Shown here piece by piece: positions 35,428 through 44,081 of a DNA stretch of 64,000 bases; the stretch's first letter is position 1; every line of letters begins with the position of its first letter. This DNA comes from Bacteroidia bacterium (GTDB lineage: Bacteria > Bacteroidota > Bacteroidia > Flavobacteriales > Schleiferiaceae): NCBI GenBank assembly GCA_030424545.1, contig JAUHWL010000002.1:310001-374000 (forward strand), written 5' to 3'. The notes below the pieces were generated by a model. The model searched no databases, was not told where the DNA came from, and saw only the letters and a list, made by a program, of their open reading frames with translations. Position numbers and translations under genes: made by a program.

Positions 35428-36733
35428 GTTCTGCTGCTTCTTCTTCGTGCACGTGTTCGTCTTGAGGTGGGTTGGTATCATTGCGATATTGCTCTCGTGC
35501 AGCCTCAAAAGTATCGTCATAATCATTTAGCCAATTTGCCTGCTCTGCCTCATTTTGGCTGTGGTTTGTGTCAGTATCATAAATTACTTGTATAGCTGCC
35601 AATTCTGCTAATGCTTCTTGAATTACAGTGTCCATATTTGCTTGAACTTCTTCTAGCTTTTCATCTCTAAATTCAATCATTGCAGCATTAATCTCTTCTT
35701 GGTTAGTTGCAGTAATGGTTTTGGTAAATCGTTCTGTAGGAACTTGTTCTTTTAGTCTATCTTCATACGCTTCGGCTATCTCTCTAGAATTTTTAAAGTG
35801 GATTTGTTCATGTGCCAAAAGTTCGTTTCGGGCAGCTGCTATATCTGCATCTTCACCTAATTTATCTCGGGCGGCATCATCATCTGTTAACCAGGTATTT
35901 TTCCAAGATTTCTCTGTGTCCATTTCGGCATGAAGACTAACGCGGTTCCTGTAAAACCGAACTGTCAAATCATATTCATCATTGCCTTTTCCCCTGTAAG
36001 AAACACGTACTAAATCGCCACTAAACTCAGATTTTATTCCGGAATGTACGGCAGCATCGTGCGTATCACCTTCTTGCGCAACCCCTTCAAAATCACCCCA
36101 AGCTATGGTTCGGTATCGTATTTTATCTCCTTGAATATGCTTTGTATTGGCACCATTTTGCTGAATGGTGTGTGTTAATTCGTGCGCCAATAATTTTTTA
36201 CCATCATGCGTTTTGGGTTTATAGGCACCCGATTTAAAAAAGATGTCGTTCCCCGTGGCAAAGGCACGCGAACCCAAGTGTTGATTCATTTGATTGGCGG
36301 CTGATTGTGTATGTATACGCACGTTAGAAAAATCGCTTCCAAAAGCATTTTCCATTTGTGTTTTTGTTTCTGAATCTAGTGGAGTTCCGCCACCGCGCTG
36401 GGCATTTAACGAGCTTTCTATGTTATTTTTTGGAAAATGGTTTTCGGCCTTTAATTGCAATTCTTCTTCTTTATCTTTTGCTGGCTGAACAACTTTAGAC
36501 ACTGATGAAATTGGTGATGAAAAAGGTTTGTGTGCAGATGCTCCTGAAAGACGGCCAACAACTTCGTCTGCTTTTTGGTCGGCTTCTTTTTCAAAAAAAT
36601 CATTAGGAGAGCCAATGGTTAATTTGGGTTGTACAGTAAAAAAAGGCGTTTTTATTTCTTTTTTGTCTCGGCTAAAAAAAGCATTTGTTTTTGACGAATT
36701 CTCGGTAGATGTTTTTGGCTCGTTTGAAAACAT
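35417..36733 (-). CDS. DUF4157 + DUF922-like protein with two HExxH motifs
   Basis: A 438-residue protein without signal peptide. An N-terminal FFEKEADQKADEVVGRL and, after a linker, MENAFGSDFSNVRIHTQSAAN and AHELTHTIQQ (HELTH 184-188) make up the DUF4157 metallopeptidase-like domain. Residues about 205-330 form a second domain with LLAHEQIHFKNSREIAE (HEQIH 308-312), resembling DUF922. The tail (330-438) is acidic and helical. DUF4157 is known to associate with extracellular contractile injection systems and polymorphic toxins. No such genes, and no obvious immunity gene, lie nearby. Zinc binding or proteolysis is inferred. Confidence 0.88.
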   Translation of the reverse strand: MFSNEPKTSTENSSKTNAFFSRDKKEIKTPFFTVQPKLTIGSPNDFFEKEADQKADEVVGRLSGASAHKPFSSPISSVSKVVQPAKDKEEELQLKAENHFPKNNIESSLNAQRGGGTPLDSETKTQMENAFGSDFSNVRIHTQSAANQMNQHLGSRAFATGNDIFFKSGAYKPKTHDGKKLLAHELTHTIQQNGANTKHIQGDKIRYRTIAWGDFEGVAQEGDTHDAAVHSGIKSEFSGDLVRVSYRGKGNDEYDLTVRFYRNRVSLHAEMDTEKSWKNTWLTDDDAARDKLGEDADIAAARNELLAHEQIHFKNSREIAEAYEDRLKEQVPTERFTKTITATNQEEINAAMIEFRDEKLEEVQANMDTVIQEALAELAAIQVIYDTDTNHSQNEAEQANWLNDYDDTFEAAREQYRNDTNPPQDEHVHEEEAAEPTP

Positions 36734-36815
36734 AATGAACAGATTTCCTTAAAAGTAAAAAAATCAATCCGAACGTGTTTTAGTTTTTAGTGATTTATAT
36801 GTAAAGCATCGATAT

Positions 36816-37478
36816 TTAATTCGGTTCTTCCTTCTTAGCAATGTGTTTTATTATTTCTCGATCATAAACGTGTTGCGTTTCTAATTTACCTGTTTTGCTA
36901 TTTAACAAATAAGAAACTGTTAGTTTAAAATAATTCATTGGCGGATGATAATTGTCTTTATAAGTGTAAGACACATACCAAAAATTGTTTTTTACCGAAT
37001 CTAACCTTGATAAGCCGTCATTGTCCCACATCGGAACTTGGGTTTGATATTTCTTAGAAAATACCGTATCTTTTCGCAAGTATTGCGGCACCAATGTGGT
37101 ATCTAAAGTGAGCTGATGATTTTTAGAAACTCCATGAAATTCAACCAATGGGTTTGCCGAAACTTGTAGAACAAACCAGTCATCAAGTTCAAACAACTTT
37201 AAAGAATCGCGCCAATTTGGTTGATCAATAAAAAGTGCGCTGCCCAAACAAAAAGTATCGTTATCTGCTAACAAATTAAAATGTGCCCCATAAAAAACAT
37301 CAGCAAAATCAGCACTGTAACTTTCTGTACCGAAAAGTTTTTTGTCATCTCCTAAATCAATTTCGTAAGAAGAGGTTGAGGTGCCAAAAGCTAGTTTTAT
37401 TAAAATGAAAAGGCCGATAATTCCTATAATTATAAGCGCAGCGATGGTAAGTAAAATTTTAAGCCATAAATTTTTCAA
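36816..37478 (-). CDS. Membrane-anchored protein of unknown function
   Basis: Not recognised. 220 residues starting at TTG 37478, since no ATG precedes the N-terminal helix WLKILLTIAALIIIGIIGLF. The rest is predicted extracytoplasmic, rich in aromatic residues and Asp, with several beta-strand patterns and one Cys (DTFCLGSALF). A Lys/Glu-rich tail ends it. Lies between the DUF4157 protein and a T9SS protein, all on the minus strand, with gaps of 82 and 35 bases. Confidence 0.7.
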   Translation of the reverse strand: MKNLWLKILLTIAALIIIGIIGLFILIKLAFGTSTSSYEIDLGDDKKLFGTESYSADFADVFYGAHFNLLADNDTFCLGSALFIDQPNWRDSLKLFELDDWFVLQVSANPLVEFHGVSKNHQLTLDTTLVPQYLRKDTVFSKKYQTQVPMWDNDGLSRLDSVKNNFWYVSYTYKDNYHPPMNYFKLTVSYLLNSKTGKLETQHVYDREIIKHIAKKEEPN

Positions 37479-37513
37479 CGCGAATTTTTTAGAATTAAAA
37501 TTTAACTAGTGGT

Positions 37514-38629
37514 TTAAAGCTTTACAATTTTTTGTTGGCTAACACTGCCATCTTCTAGGAACAATTTTACCACATATGTGCCTGCGCTTTCAGGTAGTTT
37601 TAGGTTGATAGGTACATGTGCATCTATCTTTTGCGCTGAAATTTGTTTACCGTCTAAAGAATAGACAATTACCTCTCCGGCTTTTTTGCTCTCTATTTGC
37701 ACAATAGATGTTGTGGGGTTCGGGTAGATTGTAAAGACTTCAATTTTGCGATTTTCATCAAGATTAAACAAGGGGTTTTTGCGCAAAACGCTGAGTACAC
37801 TGGGTTTGCCTAAAAACTCTTCCGAAGTAAAATAATACCGGTTTCGACCGTCTGTTGCCAATCCTTCAGCTTGAATTGAGCCTGGCAAGATTAGAGCGTT
37901 TTCTGAGTTTGTCCCGATAGAAAATTTTGAGCTCGTAATGTTATATCGTGCGTGTAGTCGTGGGTTAGGGTCGCTAATCAGTAATACAAGTGCATCTACC
38001 AACGCATCATGTACCATATCGGCCGCAGTTACAATGCCGGCCGGAAAACCTAAACTATCATGCACAGGCAGCACAAATGTGCCGGCCATTTTTGGCAAAC
38101 CATATACACGTGTGCCGCCTGGGTTGCCCCATTGTTTGGTAAAAATATAAAGGCTGTCGTTAAATGTAATCAAGGCCTCGGCATCAAAATTTGTTTGAAA
38201 AGGTGCAGGTGTAAAATTGGTTTGGTTAGCGTAAGAAAAACGTATTGTATCGGCCAAAACGGTATCGTTTGCCCAATAATCGGCTTGCGAGATTTTGTAT
38301 ATGCGTAAGTTTTGTCGTGTACCTTGATTGTTGCCAAAATCACCAATATAAATGTGAGTAAAATCGGCAGTAATATCTTCCCAATCTACATTGGTAGCGT
38401 TCCCAACATAAACGGTTCTAGAGACATTGCCCGTAAGGGTATCAATTTCATAAAGAGCAGCTTCTCCGCCAGAATCGTTGTGTGTAATAAATGTGCCGTT
38501 TAACACAAGCAAACCACTACTTTCTGTAATCGGATTATTAAGGCTGATGATAGAATCTGCCTGATACTGTGCATTTGCGGTAAAAATGGCAAATAGAATG
38601 AAATAAATAATCAATTGAATTTTTTGCAT
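37514..38629 (-). CDS. Secreted beta-propeller-like protein with T9SS sorting domain
   Basis: 371 residues from ATG 38629; an upstream ATG at 38659 would only add residues before the signal peptide MQKIQLIIYFILFAIFTANA. The body (to about residue 285) has repeated patterns such as DWEDITADFTHIYIGDFGNN and AEALITFNDSLYIFTKQWG, resembling phytase-like or SdiA-regulated propellers (inference). The final 75 residues form a T9SS domain, starting VFTIYPNPTTSIVQIES. Surface-exposed or released; function unknown. Confidence 0.8.
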   Translation of the reverse strand: MQKIQLIIYFILFAIFTANAQYQADSIISLNNPITESSGLLVLNGTFITHNDSGGEAALYEIDTLTGNVSRTVYVGNATNVDWEDITADFTHIYIGDFGNNQGTRQNLRIYKISQADYWANDTVLADTIRFSYANQTNFTPAPFQTNFDAEALITFNDSLYIFTKQWGNPGGTRVYGLPKMAGTFVLPVHDSLGFPAGIVTAADMVHDALVDALVLLISDPNPRLHARYNITSSKFSIGTNSENALILPGSIQAEGLATDGRNRYYFTSEEFLGKPSVLSVLRKNPLFNLDENRKIEVFTIYPNPTTSIVQIESKKAGEVIVYSLDGKQISAQKIDAHVPINLKLPESAGTYVVKLFLEDGSVSQQKIVKL

Positions 38630-38737
38630 GGCTAAAAATATCAAGATTTGACGAATCATTCTTAATTAGAAAAATTTAATATTTCCGCCAATAATTAAAA
38701 TCAATAAAACCGATATTGCTCGTTTAAAAAATCATTT

Positions 38738-40999
38738 ATGGTTACATTTTACATTATTGTAATTGGCGTATTATTTCTATTGGCTATTTCAGATTTAGTT
38801 GTTGGTGTTAGTAATGATGCCGTAAACTTTTTAAATTCTGCTGTTGGGTCTAAAGCAGCATCGCTAAAAACCATAATGCTTGTTGCCGCTGTAGGTATAT
38901 TGTTTGGGTGTACTTTTTCTAGCGGAATGATGGAAGTTGCCAGAAAAGGAATATTTCATCCCGAGAATTTTTACTTCTCAGAAATCATGATTTTATTTTT
39001 AGCCGTAATGGTAACAGATGTAATCCTGTTAGATGCATTCAATACCTTCGGTATGCCTACTTCTACAACGGTATCAATTGTTTTTGAATTATTGGGAGCC
39101 GCGGTGGCCATATCCGTAATTAAAGTTTATACAGATCCTAATGCTTTAGAAATTGGAGAGTATATAAATTCGGGAAAGGCGTTGGCTATAATTTCTGGCA
39201 TTTTACTTTCCGTGGTAATTGCGTTTTCAACAGGGTTAATAATTCAATATCTCACCCGTTTGTTGTTTTCTTTCAATTATCAATCGCGCTTAAAATCTTT
39301 TGGGCCTGTATGGGGAGGCTTAGCCATTGCGGCCATTACATACTTTATTTTAATAAAGGGTGTAAAGGGGGCTTCTTTTATGAGTGAAAATCTTGTTGCT
39401 ATTATTCAAAACAATTCCTTAAAAATTATTGGGTTGAGTTTTATTGGCTGGACAATTATTTTTCTTGTGATGAACTGGTTTACAAAATGGAACATTTTAA
39501 AAGTAATTGTATTAATAGGGACATTTGCTTTAGCCATGGCCTTTGCCGGAAATGATTTGGTAAATTTTATTGGTGTTCCGCTTGCCGGATATAATTCTTT
39601 TGAACTCTTTATAGCAAACGGTGGTGTAGAACCAGATGGTTTTTTAATGGAAGGACTTGCAGGTAAAGTACCAACGCCCACCTTGTTATTGCTAATAGCT
39701 GGCGCAATTATGACCGTTACATTATGGCGGTCTAAAAAGGCAAAGCGAGTTATACAAACATCATTAGATCTTGGCCGGCAATATGAAGGTTCAGAACGTT
39801 TTGCATCTTACGCAATCTCCAGAAGTTTGGTACGTCAGTTTAGTAAAATGGCCAACAACGTTAATGAAGTTTTGCCAGATAAATGGAAAGAGCGTGTTGA
39901 AAAACAATTTGACGAAAAAGCCTTTTTAGCCAAACAAGCAGCATTGGGTAAAGATGCTCCAGCTTTTGATTTGGTTCGTGCTGCGGTTACACTTGTAGTT
40001 GCTAGTATTTTAATAGCCATCGGCACATCCTTAAAACTGCCGCTATCTACAACCTATGTTACGTTTATGGTTTTTATGGGCACATCTCTTGCCGATGGTG
40101 CTTGGGGTAGAGAGAGTGCCGTTTACAGAGTGTCTGGTGTTTTGTCTGTAATTGGCGGTTGGTTTTTTACCGCATTTTCTGCTTTTGTTGTGGCTTTTGT
40201 TATTGCCAACGTGTTTTATTTTGGTGGCATGGTGGCCATTTTGGTAGTCTTGGTATTGGCCATCATTTTTATGGTTAGGTCTCACCGTCAACAAGAAAAA
40301 GTTTTAGAAGAACAAATTGCATTCGAAAAAAATATAGAAGAAGGAACTCTTGATCAGCAAAAAGTAATTGCGCTCTGTGCCGATAATTTACAAGACATTT
40401 TGGGCAATCTATATGATATTCTAGAAGATGCATTAGATGGACTTCAGAATGAAAACTTAAAAAAGCTATCCCAGTCAAGAAAGAAATTTAACAACATTGA
40501 TAAAAAGGCAAATAAGCTAAAAGATGCTGCACGTAAAGTGCTGGATAAAATAAATGATGATGACATGGATTCTGCCCACATGTTTATTTTGGTAGTTGAT
40601 TATTTATCAGAAATGACCAACCATGTGCAAGGTATTGTTATACCAAGTTTAAATCATGTAGACAACAATCATAAGCCGTTATTGAAAGAACAAATAGAAG
40701 AGTTAAAAAGAATAAACAAATCGCTAAAGCATGTGCTACGAAGCACAATTAAAGTGTTTAACACGTTAAGTATAGAAGACGCAAAAAATTCTATGGACAT
40801 GTCAGAGCCATTTGTTAAGCTAATAAGAACCATTAGAAAAACGCAACTTAAGCGTATTAAAAACGGGGAAATAGGAACTAGGAGTTCTATTCTCTATCTA
40901 AACCTTTTAGGTGAATTTAGAAACTTGGCACTTTTTTCAAATCGCATTGTACAAGTTTGTAATGAACTTATTATAAACCCAGAAGAACAAACGGATTAA
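38738..40999 (+). CDS. PiT-family phosphate transporter with C-terminal PhoU-like domain
   Basis: Inorganic phosphate permease driven by a cation gradient. Two PiT signatures appear: GVSNDAVNFLNSAVGS near the N-terminus and FAGNDLVNFIGVPLAG in the second half, plus FNTFGMPTSTTVSIVFELLGAA. About twelve membrane helices run to residue 510. The last 220 residues are cytoplasmic, helical and charged, like a PhoU/DUF47 protein fused to the transporter (753 residues against about 500 for plain PiT). The fusion probably regulates uptake. Confidence 0.92.
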   Translation: MVTFYIIVIGVLFLLAISDLVVGVSNDAVNFLNSAVGSKAASLKTIMLVAAVGILFGCTFSSGMMEVARKGIFHPENFYFSEIMILFLAVMVTDVILLDAFNTFGMPTSTTVSIVFELLGAAVAISVIKVYTDPNALEIGEYINSGKALAIISGILLSVVIAFSTGLIIQYLTRLLFSFNYQSRLKSFGPVWGGLAIAAITYFILIKGVKGASFMSENLVAIIQNNSLKIIGLSFIGWTIIFLVMNWFTKWNILKVIVLIGTFALAMAFAGNDLVNFIGVPLAGYNSFELFIANGGVEPDGFLMEGLAGKVPTPTLLLLIAGAIMTVTLWRSKKAKRVIQTSLDLGRQYEGSERFASYAISRSLVRQFSKMANNVNEVLPDKWKERVEKQFDEKAFLAKQAALGKDAPAFDLVRAAVTLVVASILIAIGTSLKLPLSTTYVTFMVFMGTSLADGAWGRESAVYRVSGVLSVIGGWFFTAFSAFVVAFVIANVFYFGGMVAILVVLVLAIIFMVRSHRQQEKVLEEQIAFEKNIEEGTLDQQKVIALCADNLQDILGNLYDILEDALDGLQNENLKKLSQSRKKFNNIDKKANKLKDAARKVLDKINDDDMDSAHMFILVVDYLSEMTNHVQGIVIPSLNHVDNNHKPLLKEQIEELKRINKSLKHVLRSTIKVFNTLSIEDAKNSMDMSEPFVKLIRTIRKTQLKRIKNGEIGTRSSILYLNLLGEFRNLALFSNRIVQVCNELIINPEEQTD

Positions 41000-41078
41000 G
41001 TGTTCTCATTAAAATTTTATTGTTAAAAACTACCGCACAATACAGTTAAACTTGTTTTAAAGTTAAATATGTTTGGGT

Positions 41079-41390
41079 ATGCTTAAAAAGATAAAAGATA
41101 GTAGTTGGTTTAAAGTTGTTGGAAATAAATATTTCTTTACGGGACTACCATTTGTTATTTGGATGCTTTTTTTTGATGATAATTCATGGTTGATGCAACG
41201 CGAGCTAAACCAAGAAATAAAACAATTAAAACAAAGCATTTCATTTTATCAATCAGAATTAAGTAGGGATAGGCAAGCATTGCATGAGTTAGAAAGTAAT
41301 CCTGCAGCTTTTGAAAAATATGCGCGCGAAAAATTTTGGATGCACCGTCCTGGTGAAGAAGTGTATTTTTTTGAGTTTGTAGAAGAGTAG
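41079..41390 (+). CDS. Septum-formation initiator DivIC/FtsB family protein
   Basis: Small bitopic divisome protein of 103 residues from ATG 41079. One helix (YFFTGLPFVIWMLFFDD) is followed by a coiled coil (QRELNQEIKQLKQSISFYQSE) and the family ending NPAAFEKYAREKFWMHRPGEEVYFFE. It should recruit FtsL/FtsQ and later division proteins to midcell. Single small gene between the phosphate transporter and a dihaem cytochrome. Confidence 0.85.
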   Translation: MLKKIKDSSWFKVVGNKYFFTGLPFVIWMLFFDDNSWLMQRELNQEIKQLKQSISFYQSELSRDRQALHELESNPAAFEKYAREKFWMHRPGEEVYFFEFVEE

Positions 41391-41408
41391 AATGTGCTCT
41401 ATTGTTTG

Positions 41409-41431
41409 ATAATCAGTTGGTTATTTTTTTT
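41409..41431 (+). terminator. Possible weak terminator after the DivIC/FtsB gene
   Basis: A 6-bp stem ATAATC/GGTTAT with one T-G pair and a 4-base loop is followed by seven T. The stem is weak, so call it possible. Confidence 0.3.
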
Positions 41432-41461
41432 ATTTTTAAACTAACCAAAACATTATCAATT

Positions 41462-42439
41462 ATGAAAAAAGTACTCTTAGCAGTTTTTACTGTCGTTTTA
41501 GTAGCCATTTTGGGATTTGTTTTATTTGTAAATGCATCAACTCCCAAAAACTATAATCAAGAATATCCAATTTCAGATTTAAAAGTAGAGCCAGATTCTG
41601 CAAGGTTAGCACGAGGAGAATATTTGGTTTATGGTCCTGCACATTGTGGCCATTGTCATGTACCGGTAGATAAATTAGAAGCGTTAGAGTCAGGAGAAAA
41701 AGTGCCAATGACGGGCGGTTTCGGGCTTGAAATTCCACCTGGAGTATTTTATGCACCCAACATTACGCCAGATAAAGAAACAGGAATTGGGCGCTATACA
41801 GATGGAGAACTGTATAGAATGATGCGTTACAATATTACTCCCTCCGGGCATGCCGCATTTGATTTTATGCCGTTTATAAACATGGCCGATGAAGACATCT
41901 ATAGCATTATTGCGTTTTTAAGAGCACAAAAGCCAATAAAGCATATGATGCAACCCATAGAATTATCTTTTTTAGGAAAAATGATTTACGCTTTTGATGG
42001 TATAAAACCGGGTAAACCAGATAAAGATGTACCAAAAACCATTGAGGAAATTGAATCTATAGCATATGGAAAGTATATGGCATATGCCGTAGCAAATTGT
42101 AGGGGGTGCCATACCAATAGAGATTTAAAAACGGGCGAATATATTGGAGAAGAATATGCAGGTGGATTGGTCTTTGGCCCAGATAATTTAAGTGGTGGTT
42201 GGCAGTTTATAACCCCTAACCTCACCAATGATGCAGAAACTGGAATAATGGCCAAATGGACAGAAGATCAATTTATTGAAAGAATGCGTAGTGGCCGGGT
42301 GCATCAATATTCGCCAATGCCTTGGTTGGCCGTTGCAGATATGAAAGAGGGAGATTTACGTGCTGTTTATCGCTATTTAAAAACCGTAAAACCGGTAAAA
42401 AATAAAATTGATGAAACAGCCATTGAAAACCCTGAATAG
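41462..42439 (+). CDS. Dihaem c-type cytochrome
   Basis: Exported protein of 325 residues, start ATG 41462, with an N-terminal signal or anchor (MKKVLLAVFTVVLVAILGFV). Two cytochrome c domains each carry CxxCH: GPAHCGHCHVP and VANCRGCHTNR. Met ligands could come from the later SPMPW and ITPSGH-PMP-type stretches. The order resembles the cytochrome subunits of periplasmic dehydrogenases, but no dehydrogenase is adjacent. A strong terminator follows. Confidence 0.9.
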   Translation: MKKVLLAVFTVVLVAILGFVLFVNASTPKNYNQEYPISDLKVEPDSARLARGEYLVYGPAHCGHCHVPVDKLEALESGEKVPMTGGFGLEIPPGVFYAPNITPDKETGIGRYTDGELYRMMRYNITPSGHAAFDFMPFINMADEDIYSIIAFLRAQKPIKHMMQPIELSFLGKMIYAFDGIKPGKPDKDVPKTIEEIESIAYGKYMAYAVANCRGCHTNRDLKTGEYIGEEYAGGLVFGPDNLSGGWQFITPNLTNDAETGIMAKWTEDQFIERMRSGRVHQYSPMPWLAVADMKEGDLRAVYRYLKTVKPVKNKIDETAIENPE

Positions 42440-42455
42440 CATGAAAGTTATATTT

Positions 42456-42487
42456 TTAAAGGGCGCTTGTTCAGCGCCTTTTTTTAT
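42456..42487 (+). terminator. Rho-independent terminator after the dihaem cytochrome
   Basis: AAAGGGCGC pairs with GCGCCTTTT around a 7-base loop (one G-T pair), followed by a T-run. Confidence 0.8.
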
Positions 42488-42580
42488 AGATACATAGCGG
42501 CATTAATTCTTTCTTAGTAGAAGAAGTTCAACTATTTTTATGGCATATAAGAACTTACTTTAGATAAAGAGCATCCAGTC

Positions 42581-42610
42581 TTTTACATTTTAAAGGCAGT
42601 TGTACCTTTG
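42581..42610 (+). promoter_or_regulatory. Predicted promoter of the methylmalonyl-CoA mutase operon
   Basis: TTTT at 42581-42584, an 18-base spacer and TACCTTTG at 42603-42610, a perfect TAnnTTTG. It leaves a leader of about 14-18 bases before ATG 42631. One of the best matches in the window. Confidence 0.55.
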
Positions 42611-42630
42611 AGCCCCTTAAAACAAACATT

Positions 42631-44025
42631 ATGTCAGATTCACTTTTTAGTGCATTTACACCAAATACCTATCAAGATTGGGTAGAGAAAACCACCAAAG
42701 ATTTACGCGGAAAGCCCCTAGAATCTTTGCAAAGTTTTACGGCAGATGGGTTATTAATCAACCCCTTTTATACTCAAAATTTTCCCAAAACTATTTTTGC
42801 TGATCAGCCTAAAAGTACCAATGCCGGCTGGATAACCGTAGAAGAATTTGTAGTAGAAGATGAGGCTAAAACTAATAAAGATGTGCTAGATAAATTAAAC
42901 CGTGGCGCCAATGGCTTACTTTTTTACGCGTACGCTGATGTTGATGTGGCAACCTTATTAAAAGGTGTTTTAATGGAGCACGTGGCTATTCATTTTGTTG
43001 TAGAAACTAACGTAGATCTTGTATTGGCCAATTGGTTGCTGTATGCAGAAAAACAAGGGGTGGCCTTAGAAAAATTGCGCGGTAGCATCAATACAGATCC
43101 TATAGAAAATGCCGCCCGGACGGGCAATTGGCAAGATGATGCCGAAATAGATTTGGAGCAACTAAATGCTTTAGTGGCCGATGCTCCGGCAGGCATTAAA
43201 ACATTATGCGTTAACGCCAACCTCTACGGAAATGCTGGCGCCACACCAGCCCAACAATTGGGAATGGCCTTGGCTCATGGCTATGAGTTTTTAACCAATT
43301 TAGGAACAAAACATGCCAACGCTATTTGGATGAACCTATCCATTGGCGGGCAATATTTTGAGGAGATAGCCAAGTTTCGTGCTATGCGCAGGTTGTGGAA
43401 GTTTTTACTTGAAGAATTAAAAGCTCCGGCTACCAATTTGCACATTTATGCCGAAGCAGGTTTTCGCAACAAAACCATTTACGATCCCTGGGTAAATATG
43501 CTGCGCAGCACTACAGAATGTATGAGTGCAGCCATTGGCGGTGCCGATGAAATATTGCTTCGCCCATACAACGCAACTTACACAGAGCCTACAGAATTTG
43601 GCAATCGCGTAGCCCGAAATCAGCAATTGGTTTTAGCTTACGAGAGTTACTTTAACCGCGTAAACGATCCATCTGCTGGAAGTTATTTTGTAGAAAATCT
43701 TACCGAAGAATTGGCTCAAAAAGGATGGAAAGTTTTTCAAGAAATAGAAGCGCAAGGTGGTATGATAGCCGCCTTAGAAAAAGGATATGTGCAGAAATTA
43801 ATTGCCGAATCGGCTGCCAGAGAACAAGCTCTTTTTGATTCCGGTGAGATTTCTTTACTTGGTACAAATGTGTACCCAAATAAAGAAGAAGAAATGAAAG
43901 CTGACGTAGATGAACCATTGTTTAGCGGCACACCAGAAGACACGCAAATCATCCCGATTGTTGCCAAACGCTTAGCCGAAAGTTTAGAAAAAGATAGGCT
44001 AGAAGAGGAGAATTGGGAGAGATAG
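42631..44025 (+). CDS. mutA: Methylmalonyl-CoA mutase small subunit
   Basis: Beta subunit of the heterodimeric, B12-dependent enzyme that interconverts succinyl-CoA and methylmalonyl-CoA. 464 residues covering a mutase-like barrel without the cobalamin-binding domain, as is normal for this subunit in Bacteroidota. Recognisable stretches are GWITVEEFVVEDEAKTNKD, LRSTTECMSAAIGGADEIL and RVNDPSAGSYFVENLTEELA. The large subunit follows after 56 bases. A good promoter precedes it. Confidence 0.93.
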   Translation: MSDSLFSAFTPNTYQDWVEKTTKDLRGKPLESLQSFTADGLLINPFYTQNFPKTIFADQPKSTNAGWITVEEFVVEDEAKTNKDVLDKLNRGANGLLFYAYADVDVATLLKGVLMEHVAIHFVVETNVDLVLANWLLYAEKQGVALEKLRGSINTDPIENAARTGNWQDDAEIDLEQLNALVADAPAGIKTLCVNANLYGNAGATPAQQLGMALAHGYEFLTNLGTKHANAIWMNLSIGGQYFEEIAKFRAMRRLWKFLLEELKAPATNLHIYAEAGFRNKTIYDPWVNMLRSTTECMSAAIGGADEILLRPYNATYTEPTEFGNRVARNQQLVLAYESYFNRVNDPSAGSYFVENLTEELAQKGWKVFQEIEAQGGMIAALEKGYVQKLIAESAAREQALFDSGEISLLGTNVYPNKEEEMKADVDEPLFSGTPEDTQIIPIVAKRLAESLEKDRLEEENWER

Positions 44026-44081
44026 ATGAGTGCTTAGTTTTTAGTCTTAAGCGTTAAGTCGATTAACAAAATGTAATCAAA

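Noticed and set aside
35417-38629. Contractile injection or toxin-immunity locus around the DUF4157 protein
   Set aside because: No sheath, tube, spike, baseplate or AAA+ gene within the window; neighbours are an ABC exporter and secreted proteins.
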